This document shows, one piece after another, positions 20,367 through 30,053 of a DNA stretch of 64,000 bases. Both the position numbers and the translations under genes were made by a program. The stretch is from Venturia oleaginea (taxonomy: Eukaryota; Ascomycota; Dothideomycetes; Venturiales; Venturiaceae), in contig JABMLP010000002.1 of NCBI GenBank assembly GCA_013176395.1, forward strand, positions 62,001-126,000, in the 5' to 3' direction. A model generated the notes under the pieces. That model worked only from the letters and a program-made list of their open reading frames with translations, searched no databases and was not told the DNA's origin. Within the stretch, counting starts at the first letter, position 1, and every line of letters starts with the position of its first letter.

Positions 20367-21823
20367 TTACTCTTCATCCACATCGTCCTCCTCTATATTA
20401 TCTATTCCAGACGACTCACTAAGCTCAGAATTGCTACTCTGCCACTCTGGAGGCTCACGGCGACGGCCTCTTTTCTGGAGAACTAGCTGATAAGTATCCC
20501 ACATCTCCGTGGCTATTCTATCTCTCATTTCGTGCATTTGACGTCCCATTGCAGTAGCGTTAATATCACTCCGAAACTCAGCTTGAGGAGCGCTATTCTG
20601 CTGAGCTACGGTTTTCTCGACAAGTATCTCCTAATACAACTTCGCCGCCTCTGTGCCAGGCCTCGCATCTTTGAGCTTCCTCCACTCCTTCTTCGGCTTG
20701 CCTCCATTGCCATTGATCCAGTTATGAACTGCGGATAGGGCGTATACAATCTTGGTTTGAGTCTTAAGCTGAAGCCATTACGAGCTGCTCGGAATATCTG
20801 GAATCGGCTTTTCAGTACACCGTACACCCTCTCCACCACGTTGCGAAGCTTCGCGTGTCGTAGATCGAACAACTCCTCTTTGTTCTGTGGTTTCTTGTCG
20901 CCTTTTCTCCATTCTGCAAGATTATAGCGAGTCCGTATGTACGGCGCAAGAAGTAAGCTACCATAGCCATCCTTTTTCGAGTATCCAGCATCTGCTAACC
21001 AAAACCTACCGCGAGGTGAATTCATTAGGCCTTCTTGACGAGCAGCATTGAACACAGTCGCGTCATGAGCGGTTCCCTCCCATCCTCCGTACACCAACTT
21101 GAAGTTCATATCGAAATCTACAACCCCGAGGACATTCTGCGCAAGGAAGCCTTTGCGACAACGAAAAGCGCTATCCTTACCATCTCGGTCGCGATCTTTG
21201 CCCTTCACGGAACAATATATCAAGGTCCCGTCTACAGCACCGATACAATCGTCGAAATAGGGTGACATCTTGCCCGGCAGCTCCAGAATCTTCGCTGGGA
21301 TCGGAATGTCCTCGTCAGGTTCGTACATTTTGATATTATGAGCTGCTAGTTTCACCAAGGCATTCAGTACTTCGTGGAAGAATGTCGTTACTTGGCTGAC
21401 ACCACGCTTCCAGTGAGCCCCGCCAGTTCGCACTGGACACCCTGAGCCAGCGATATACAAGAAGATTCCGAGTTTGGCATCCACGCCGACATGTCGCGAC
21501 CTCTCGAGCTTGGTGTTGTCCGTGAGCCACTTCGTAAGTGACTCGAATTGGTACCGGGTAAGTCGTATCTCTGTACGTAGAGTCTCTGGATGTCCTTGTA
21601 GCAGCTCCGCTATAAGTGCATTCGCATAGCCAGGGTCGGTGAACTGCTGTATTCGATTGCGGCGTCTCCGCAAGGCCCGCCGCCTCCCACGCTCAATACG
21701 AGTCTCCGCACGCTCGAATTTGCCGACCTCGTTGCGCAGAATATACTGGATGACCTCATCGATCACTGCCTCCCTCTCATCATAATCAGACTCATCGGTA
21801 GGTGGGCTGTTGCAGTTGCTCAT
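20367..21823 (-). pseudogene. PIF/Harbinger (HARBI1-like) transposase, disrupted
   Basis: The DDE_Tnp_4-type nuclease would catalyse cut-and-paste transposition. From ATG at 21823 the frame has a basic N-terminal region (ERGRRRALRRRRNRIQQF), TRYQFESLTKWL, then catalytic-type motifs GAVDGTLIYC (D), GWEGTAHDATVF (D) and RHAKLRNVVERVYGVLKSRF (E). After NGFSL the frame shifts near 20767: the conserved continuation KTQTKIVYALSAVHNWIN is in another frame. That frame meets a TAG at 20631-20633 before an acidic tail (NIEEDDVDEE) ending at 20367. No partner Myb/SANT gene of the Harbinger pair was seen. Terminal repeats were not identified. Confidence 0.85.
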
Positions 21824-22080
21824 AATGTGTGGTTTTTAAAGTGTTGCACGGCGATCTGGAAGAATTTTTGGTGCATATTGGCATAGCCAAAAAGGTCGAA
21901 TAGAATATGGAGATTTCATCTGCGGCACTGATTGGCTGCAGTCAAATAGCCGCGCTGAATTCTACATATTCCGCATATTGCATATTCTGCATATTGGGGC
22001 TAAAAAACTATCGAACACGTCGCTAATCTCGAGGCCATATGCAGAAAATCTCCATGTTTGCATATTGTATAGAGTTCTCG

Positions 22081-22338
22081 AACACCCCCGTAGTAGTGGT
22101 GATCAAGAAACAGCCCGACCAACTCAAAGGCGCTGTGGGAACTGCGGCGCGACTGGGTACAATGCGCGAACGTGTAAAAAGGATATCGAGATATCTTCTG
22201 AGTCAGATAGTAGCACGACGGGCCTGGAATCTATTGTTGATAGCGATAAAATTGAAGAGTCGTAACATGAGTTGGTCGTGCCAAGGAAAAGTGGCTGGCT
22301 CGATGGTTTGGCCGGCTCGGTGGTGGAATACGTTATAG
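22081..22338 (+). mobile_element. 3' end fragment of a pogo-type transposon
   Basis: This matches the reverse complement of the left end of the pogo element at 48775-49015. It encodes the C-terminal zinc knuckle RRCGNCGATGYNARTCKKD in the frame ending at 22265 and finishes with the terminal repeat GGCTCGGTGGTGGAATACGT followed by TA. Only the end is present; the nuclease is missing. Confidence 0.75.
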
Positions 22339-22924
22339 TATTATATACTCACGTAATTAAAATTGATGTATGTCCTAGCAACTTAGTACATGTGGCTGCA
22401 AGGAATTACAATATATGTACGTATTCTGTTGAACAGTGGCAAGTCAGTCCTTGATACCTCAGGCATGGTGCACGTGATAGATGCCAAGGAATGCATTGAA
22501 ATGCATATATATGCATGCAGATGCCACGGAAAACAGCACACACAGCGAGAACTCAATTTTTGGAATTTACAGAAGTATCATCTAAAGATCATCAAAACAC
22601 CTCTGCCAGTGGCCGCTCCGGCCTCTAGAGGCCATCGCGCGTCCCTCAGTGTCGATGAGATATCTCTAGAGTCGCCGTCGCGGCCACGGCAGAGCAAGCA
22701 GACGAATACATGAGCAAGCTACACGAACGATGCGTCCACCAAAGACAACAGCAACCATCTAGTCACTATCTCCCGGCTAGTCCATCACCCCAGATGACAC
22801 TGCAACGCTCCGAGTCGACGAGTCACTGCTAGAACGGCAATACCTTCAACACAACTCAAACACCAGACGCCCGGTGCGCAACAATCGGCACCACACACCA
22901 CTGCAACGACTAGACAACCTCTCC
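22339..22924. other. Non-coding stretch with a dispersed ~85-bp repeat
   Basis: Bases about 22428-22512 (GTTGAACAGTGGCA ... GTGCACGTGATAGATGCC ... GCATATATA) recur in inverse orientation at about 27144-27225. The rest shows no gene. A GC-richer patch at 22600-22700 has palindromic CCTCTAGAGG. Confidence 0.4.
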
Positions 22925-23630
22925 CAACGTCTTGGCAAACCGTCCTGCTACAAGCTGTTGCCCAGAGCCTTGAGCCTCTCCCCAAACTGTTGCCTCCCAG
23001 TTATGGCATTGGCAAGAGTAGGTGCGCGACACAGTAAGTAGTAAGGACGCATAGAAGGAGCCTATTGGCGGCAAATCCCCTCCCTGTAAGCTAGCAGACG
23101 TAGCCTTGAGCCTCTCCCCAGACTGTTGCGTCCCAGTTATGGCATTGGCAAGAGTAGGTGCGCGATATAGCAAGCAGGGAGAGCGACTAGCAGCAGATAG
23201 GCTCCGACTATAAGACGACAGGTCTACAACACAATCGGTGCGACACGATACGGCAGCTGCTAGAGAACCTCATCTACTATCGTCTCCGCAAACCGTCCTG
23301 CTGCAAGCTGATGTCCAGAGCCTTGAGCCTCTCCCCAAACTGTTGCGTCCCAGTTATGGCATTGGCAAGAGTAGGTGCGCAACACAGTAAGCAGTAAGGA
23401 CGTATAGAAGGAGCTTATTGGCGGCAAATCCCCTCCCTACAAGCCAGCAGACGTAGCCTTGAGCCTCTCCCCAGACTGTTGCGTCCCAGTTATGGCATTG
23501 GCAAGAGTAGGAGCGCGATATAGCAAGTAGGGAGAGCGACTAGCAGCAGATAGGCTCCGACTATAAGACGGCAGGTCTATAGCACGATCGGCGCCATACA
23601 ATACGGCAGCTACCAGACAGCCTCGTCCAC
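22925..23630. repeat. Two-copy tandem repeat, 353-bp period, with internal ~65-bp subrepeat
   Basis: The segment AGCCTTGAGCCTCTCCCCA...GGCATTGGCAAGAGTAGG occurs at 22966, 23102, 23319 and 23455. The first and third, and the second and fourth, are 353 bases apart, so a unit with two internal subrepeats has been duplicated in tandem. The two units read as very similar, with scattered substitutions. No coding frame spans it. It could be an internal part of an unrecognised transposon or a satellite seed. Confidence 0.75.
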
Positions 23631-23735
23631 GGGCATACCCGGAGTATCACACCCAAGCAGCGAAATCACGACTACGATGGTTACTATTGTCTCCAGCATC
23701 ACACAACCAAATACACCGCCGCATAGGAATCTGGT

Positions 23736-24131
23736 GCAAGGCAACTTTCACAAGCAGAAACATACTTAGGGAACCCATTGGCCTTGAGGGATAAGGCGAA
23801 ACAGATAGACAAGCTGAGCATTAGAGGGAGACTGTAGGTAGAAGGATAGCGAAACACGAGGCATTGCCTCTTGAGTTTACATAGCACAGATATACTAGCA
23901 GAATAACCAGTATCTACAAGAGCCAGCGGGCATTTGGAGATACTGGTTAAGGGAAAAGAGGGAGGACGGAGGGGACAGCTGGTCTTGTTTCAGTGAACGG
24001 GGCGAAGTGGGGCGCGGTGGATTATATAATCTATCACGTGTCGGCTGTCTGATGAAGTCCTCCTAACCGGACATAGCTGCCTGATTAAGCGGCTGCAACC
24101 GAGTAGGATAAAATCAATCAATCAATCAATC
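23736..24131 (+). mobile_element. 5'-truncated LINE copy with (AATC)n tail
   Basis: The sequence is similar to the reverse complement of 32465-32870, the 3' end of the full LINE: GCTGAGCATTAGAGGGAGAC and its stop codon, ACGTGTCGGCTGTCTGATGA, and CGGCTGCAACCGAGTAGGAT. It ends in (AATC) repeats at 24112-24131. Truncation at the 5' end and a simple-repeat 3' tail are typical of target-primed reverse transcription. It is more diverged than a recent copy would be. Confidence 0.8.
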
Positions 24132-25069
24132 TTACGAAACTCTTACCTCTCTACCTTAGATCCTAAGTGTAATTCGGTGACATGTTCTGAAGTGCCTTGT
24201 GCCTTCGTATGGATATGCCGTGCCGTCACAATCAAGGATGTCTGGACAGAGATGGATGATAACTTCAAGGTAGGTAACTAACAGATAGGAGGCAAAATTG
24301 GTTCAATCCATCTGTAAGGATTAGGCTAAGACGGCACAATGAAAACACTTGGGGAATGGGGGATGGTAACACCTTGTCGCGGACCAACATGACGAAGAAA
24401 CATTTAACTCTACCGATTTGGATACCGGATGGCGGAGGGCGGGCGGTCTTGCGCCGGCTCCAACCCATTAAAAAGGCCAGTATACGATATCCCAACCAAC
24501 ACATTTCAATTCCAGACTTATTGGGCTCCAAGAAAAAAAATGACCCATTACCCTCCCAACTGAGACGTCCCAGAACCCATCCCTCCAACGCAATGCCGTG
24601 TAATCCATTCACAGCCCATCCCGAGTCCCAGGTCGTGCCGACATCTACATCGATCCGACCGTCCGCATATACCTAGCACAAACCCATACCTTGGTACCTC
24701 TTCGTGACCAATCTGTGCTTGTGGCAGGTATCCCGACGGAGTTGACGACAGATATTATGTATACCCCATCGCAAATATGGCGTCAGGTAGGGCAGGAGGG
24801 CAATGCGCATGAGATGCAGGTACCCGAAGTACTGTCCAACCACCATCTTCCCAATTCCGCAATCGAGTCCAGATGACACAGCGCACCGACAAAGTGTAAC
24901 GAAAGATCGAACTTATTCGGGTTATGAAAGCCGTGGTGGTTAGTCGTACGCCTTATATCGATTGTCGGTATAAGTAAACCACGGACGTGGCGATTTGCAT
25001 TTCCCAGCTAGCCCTTCTAAAAGCCAAGCCAGCGGAGGTGTAATCAATCGTTGGACACCTACACCTATC
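24132..25069. other. Intergenic region, no supported gene
   Basis: Open frames here (for example minus strand 24265-24612) have no recognisable motif. A short stretch ending GCCGTGCCGTCACA near 24234 resembles the inverted start of a Gypsy-1-family LTR, but it is too short to call. Confidence 0.35.
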
Positions 25070-25288
25070 ATGAAGAATACTCCTTCCTCCCTCTGGCTAG
25101 CTCTGCTTTTCCTCAGCAACAAAACGAGAGAACTCGTTCAACGAGCAACCATTCCAAGTGAGCACCATTGCGCACCTGCCTATCCGCCAGGACTTGTCGC
25201 GTCGCCTTACGACCCGCAGGAACCCAAACGGTGCGCTGGACGATTCACTGAAGATAAGCCCTCCCACCACCCACTGAATTACAGTTGA
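25070..25288 (+). pseudogene. Possible degenerate paralogue of the 26110 secreted-protein exon 1
   Basis: From ATG at 25070 a signal-peptide-like start (MKNTPSSLWLALLFLSN) is followed by a stretch with Cys, Pro, Tyr and an RCAGRF element. The spacing loosely parallels MKSLTIFLLTTLLLLSN, CRPIYITP and KCAADF in exon 1 of the gene at 26110. No second exon comparable to the 26327 exon was found. The relation is weak and rests on inspection. Confidence 0.25.
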
Positions 25289-26109
25289 GAGTTTTGTTGA
25301 CAACACCTAGTAGATTGGGGCTGCGGCGACGATGGCAAGGGATTTTACTATGGTGGGAAGACGTAGTGAAAGCAAAGCTACGAGTGGATAAGTGCAAGGG
25401 ATAGCTCCGTATGGTGCAATGATTGCATTAACTCTGCCATTGATAGTGGATGGCCCGCCGCCCGCTGCTATAATTACAAAATCTTCGCGGACGTGAGTTG
25501 GGCTTGGTTCGTCGCTTCTTGATGACATGGCTAATGGAAGAGGACAGTGTAGCGTTAAAATTTCAGGACGGTATGGAATGCTATATCGACAATTCATAGC
25601 GGGTGTCTATTGGTGTCGGGGACGTGTGAAGACCTGCGATTCTTCAGTTAGTGTAATCGAGCCTGGCTCACTGGTTCAAAATGCTTGGACTCGACTCACT
25701 TCTTTCCATGCGGAGAATCTACCAGAATCATCTTGGTCATGTCGACCTGTACGACACTGTAACACCGTGAAGATGAGAAACATCCTCTTGGGCTACAATA
25801 TCCGGTCTTTACTTACCAGAATCCCGAATGAATCAATTCTCAGGTGCGACATGTGCTTTGTAAAAGTCGGTGAGGGATGGGAACCAGAACCCGTTCCATG
25901 ACACAGGTATCTTCGGGCTATGCAGACCATGTTAGCGCATCGTGATGATGAGTTGATTGTGTAATCCTATGGTGAAGTTTCGAGATGAAGTACGCCTGGC
26001 CGATCTAGAGCTAACGTGTACAGGTTTTAAGTGAAGTAGAAAACCGTGAAGTCAGCCCCAGATATGATAAGCTTGGATATCTACTGTACTTGAGATAGTA
26101 CCTGTCGAT
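25289..26109. other. Intergenic region upstream of the secreted-protein gene
   Basis: Frames 25307-25597 (minus) and 25527-25901 (plus) are open, but neither shows a known motif. The last 150 bases before 26110 are AT-rich and would hold the promoter of the next gene. Confidence 0.35.
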
Positions 26110-26577
26110 ATGAAATCCTTGACAATTTTCCTTTTGACAACCTTGCTCTTGCTCAGCAACCAAGATACGATCGTTCGAGCAAAGACCATCGATTGCCGGC
26201 CCATCTATATCACGCCTGTCTCCTACACCGACGAACAGAAAAACGAGCTTCTAAAATGCGCAGCAGATTTCGTTGGGAGTGGGTATTATTGCCAGGTCTC
26301 TGGAGTAACAGACTACTAACGTATAGCAGCACCTTGGGGTTGCGCCAAAGCAGACAACGGACGACTCTGCGGAGGTAAATACTGGTCCAGCATATCTCAG
26401 TACTGGAATAGTGCAAAGGACTGTGTGACGTTTTGCTCGGACTGTCTGCAGTATGGTATTTCCCAGGGGTGGGGTGGTGTTTTGTGTGAGAATGAAAAAG
26501 TCTTTGCCCAAGTCAGTCCTCAAGTTGTCCAATTGTGCGTAGGTCTTTCATTGCTAATAGGCCGCAGTGCCAGATAA
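26110..26577 (+). CDS. Small secreted cysteine-rich protein (effector-like), one intron
   Basis: Exon 1 (26110-26278) starts MKSLTIFLLTTLLLLSNQ, a clear signal peptide, followed by DCRPIYITPVSYTDEQ and LLKCAADFVG. Read through, it would stop at TAA near 26318, but an intron 26279-26326 (donor GTGGGT, branch TACTAAC, acceptor GTATAG) joins it in phase to exon 2. Exon 2 reads APWGCAKADNGRLCGGKYW and continues with CVTFCSDC and VLCENEK to TAA at 26575-26577. The product is about 139 residues with about nine cysteines after the signal peptide, so it is probably disulfide-rich and extracellular. Such proteins are often effectors in plant-associated fungi, but no family was recognised. Splicing is inferred. 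Confidence 0.6.
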
Positions 26578-27384
26578 TGTATCAAAACAGAGCGGGGTGT
26601 GATCTCGATAGGGACCCTCCACACGGGCGGTAGCGAGATCAATATCGTCTAGAAGATATTGAGCACTCTCCTTGGCCAGTTGCACTATCTATGCTGCCCA
26701 CTAACAACAAGTCCTGTCAAGCAATTCAGACCTAGGGATAGGCCCCGGGGCATGTCTTCGAGGGGTGAGGGTGTACGAAGACGCGTTGGGGTGGAAGAGG
26801 GGCAGTATAGCTATCGCTTCATGGCGTCATTTGTGACAGCTTGAAATGTTCCATGGATTGAGGTTGATGGGATATCTGGCCCAATGAAAGCGAGATGCGG
26901 GTTGGAACGAAGGAAGTTGTTGGTTGGGGAGAGGATTGGAGTGAAGGGAGATGAAGCTTGAGAATCCAGGTCACGGGCACGTGACCATGGGCAGGAAATA
27001 TGATTAGTGTTACGCTGAACGAGCAAAACAGAGTTATTCGGAAGTAGATTCAACACGAACTTAACGATAGGAGCCGATGAACAGAACGAGCGTCACCCAG
27101 TGATTTGACTGTAATGGCTAAGGAGGTTAAGTACACCTATATGCATGTCAATGCATTCCTTGGCATCTATCACGTGCACTCTGCCTGAGGTATCAAGGAC
27201 TGGCATGCCACTGTTCAACAATAAGTTAGATATAATTGGGTATGCCTTTGGCCGACGTGAGACGTGAAACCGAATGACGAGGGCTGATTACAAATGCTGG
27301 CGGCTGGCGCGGACCTCATCGGATCGGATTTAGTGAGGCTACATCCCCCGAACTCCTTCCTCCAAAACAAAAGTCAAGTCAGAC
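26578..27384. other. Intergenic region with an inverted copy of the 22.4-kb repeat
   Basis: Bases about 27144-27225 match 22428-22512 in opposite orientation (GGCATCTATCACGTGCAC and CAAGGACTGGCATGCCACTG). The final 130 bases upstream of 27385 probably contain the promoter of the Zn2Cys6 gene. No other feature was seen. Confidence 0.4.
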
Positions 27385-29451
27385 ATGGACGCCATCACTC
27401 CCAATTCGAATCAGGCTGAGAAACCCACACATGCCCCTTATGGAAAAGCTTGTCTGCACTGCGTCAAGAGCAAGACAAGGTGCGCGGGCCGTGGTGCTGG
27501 AGAGAAATGTGAGAGGTTGGTACTTTTCAAGACAATCTCGTTCATCGCCTTCTTCTCGTCTCAGGACGAGGCTGCATCTTTGAATCAGCTATTTCAGTCG
27601 GCCAACTCTACAGACAATTGCTGACAGAACAAAAGGTGTCGTCGGTTGAACAAAGACTGTCAAGCTGCGCCCACAGTCCGCAAGAAGCGTGCTTTGAATC
27701 GCCCAACTTCTGCAATCTCAGGGAGCAAAACTGCCGCCCTTGAAGAGAAGCTTGATGGCATTGTTGAGATGCTCCAGAGATCGCAAGTCATCCAAGCGCA
27801 ACCTGCACCAGTTCCCACCGTCTCAGACGGACCTACATTACCAACAGACCAGCTCTTGGATTCAAGCAATGGCCTGACGTTCAATCACCTCCTCACTGTA
27901 CTTGACCACAACCCACCAATACGATTGGGTCAAAGTCAGCCGCCTCCTACGCCTTCATCGTCGGCCACATCTAATCCCCCAAGCAATATGCTTTTATGTC
28001 TTGACCACCCACCGCCGTCGCATTTTGCTGGAAAGCAATACCCTCTAGAGACCGAACGTGAGCTTGAGGACTGCCTCCGAACTTACCGGACCAGGATGGT
28101 CTCCTATTGCCCTATCGTTCCCCTCGACAAAGACACCACGGTTCAATCCATGACCGAAGATCAGCCGTTTCTCTGGCTCGTCATAAGAGCCGTCTGGAGT
28201 AAGAACTCAACTCGTCAAGGAGCTCTGGAACTTCAGATCCGAAAAACTTTAGGCCGGGAAGTGCTTGTTGAAGGGACCAAAAGCAGAGATATCCTTATGG
28301 GCACCTTGGTCTTCGCAGCATGGGGACACTACTTTGTAAACTCAAGACCAATATCCCAGCCAGTCATGATGCTCGCAACGTCGCTTGTATATGATCTTGG
28401 ACTAAATAGACCAACTCCGTCAGATCCAGCGACGGTCATGCTAAGTTTCAATTCTAAGGGGTGTCCGAAAGCAGTGCTCGCTGGAAATAGTCTCGTTCGA
28501 ACGATACAGGACAGACGGACAGTTCTTGGGTTGTTTCTCATTAGCTCAGTGTACGCAAATTATTTCGGTCGGATCGATCACCTTCCCTGGACGCCATATC
28601 TTGATGAATGCCTGCAGGTTCTCGAGGAAACGATGGAGGTGGCAACAGACGCAATTTTGATTCAGTTAGTTCGTATACAGGTTCTTTGCAATAAAGCCGC
28701 AACAATACCATGGAAAACCACATCGGTGCCTCAGTCGTTCTTCGTCAAGTCTCTGGCTTCTGACTTGGAGTCACTCACACGCTCGCTTCCTTCCTCGCTG
28801 GAGTCGAACGAAATTTTACAATTGGAGACTTTCTACGCCATCATCGTCATTCACGAACATAGTCTCGACTCTTGCCCGTCGTCAACCACCTCCTTGGAGA
28901 GAATAGATAGCTTATGGACCTGTCTTTCGGCAACAAAGTCATGGTTCACTCTTTTCTTATGTCTCGACGTCAAGCAACATCCTCAACTCGCCATGCCTGT
29001 TTTCTGCCAGTTAACTCATTGTCTGATTGTTCTTTTCCGCCTCAGCACTTTCGAGTATTCGAATTGGGATCGAGAGCGTGTGCGACACGAACTGAATTTG
29101 GGCGACACAGTGGAGATGATGGCATCTCGATGGGAGGAAGTCGCAACCGCAGCATATTTGAACGGAGGCAGCACTCAAGATATTCTAGTCGCACCTAATG
29201 ATCCAGATCATAGTCCATGGGCTAATATGAGAAAGAAACTGCTGGTACTTGCGCAATTCTGGGAGATGACACTTGCGAGCATGGTTCAGAATGAAGATGG
29301 TGGACCAACAGTACCGAGCAGCAACGAATTCGCTTGGGGCTCATTGGACCAACAACAGATGAACCAGATGGACTTTTCGAACATGGATTGGTTCAATGAT
29401 TTCTGGATGAACGACTACAGCGGATTCGAGATGCCAGGAGGTCTTCCTTGA
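27385..29451 (+). CDS. Zn2Cys6 fungal transcription factor
   Basis: The protein would bind DNA through an N-terminal binuclear zinc cluster: CLHCVKSKTRCAGRGAGEKC in exon 1 and CRRLNKDC in exon 2. The cluster is split by a 120-base intron (27516-27635, donor GTTGGT, acceptor AAAAG), a common position in this family. A Lys/Arg linker and a coiled-coil-like EEKLDGIVEMLQ follow, as expected for dimerisation. The middle region (RELEDCLRTYRTRMVSYCPIV ... YANYFGRIDHLPWTPYLDECL) looks like a fungal-type regulatory domain. The protein is about 640 residues with no lesion, which is normal for the family. The adjacent MFS transporter on the same strand suggests the regulator once controlled export of a toxic compound or metabolite; that is inference. 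Confidence 0.85.
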
Positions 29452-30053
29452 CGGGACCAAGAAGTTTTGACGGGATGAAATTGCAGTACTTACATGGTCA
29501 ACGGTATTCACCTTGCCATGAATCAAGCCTCGTTCCCGCGACATATTCCCAAATCGGGCATGTAACTTGACGACTCCTCGGGTGACAAAATCAATGCTCT
29601 TCTATATTTCATGACCAAGAAGACGACGGCATTGTATGAGTGACTCACCATGCAGGTGCGGGGGACTGCAGATCGGACTTCATCGACCCTGATTCTCTCG
29701 ACCCAGGCAGTCACGCAGCGTAGCCGTCATTAATCAACAATCAGGCAGCAATTCCGGTTCCACTCCCTAGCCTCATTCACATTTGCGGTTTGGTTTGCTT
29801 CGATGCCCGTGGTTTGTTGTCGTGCAATCAATTCCCGTTTGCGCCGTCGGACCGACTAGGTGGACATCTTTTTATTCTCGTGCACTTTTCCTACCTCGGT
29901 CACAACATATCAACACCACTGTCCCGAGTGGAGAGGAGATTCGAGCATGGAACCAAAAATGGAAATGCCGACAAGTAGAGACCCACGGAAAGTGCCGCGC
30001 TCATAGAATCCCTCGAAGTCATCCCACAAGACGTGGAAGACAAGGTTAAGGAC
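29452..30053. other. Intergenic region between regulator and transporter
   Basis: No supported gene. Short frames on both strands lack motifs. The stretch should contain the terminator of the Zn2Cys6 gene and the promoter of the transporter. Confidence 0.4.

Noticed and set aside
20091..21916. TCTCCATATT / AATATGGAGA as terminal inverted repeats of the Harbinger element
   Set aside because: Only 10 bases match, there is no 3-bp target duplication next to them, and longer similarity could not be found.
22925..23630. CRISPR-like regularly spaced repeats
   Set aside because: Units are ~65 bp with two alternating distances inside a tandem duplication, the host is a eukaryote, and there are no cas-like genes.
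24180..24234. Gypsy-1-family LTR fragment in minus orientation
   Set aside because: Only about 15 bases at the end (GCCGTGCCGTCACA) match; the rest does not follow the family.
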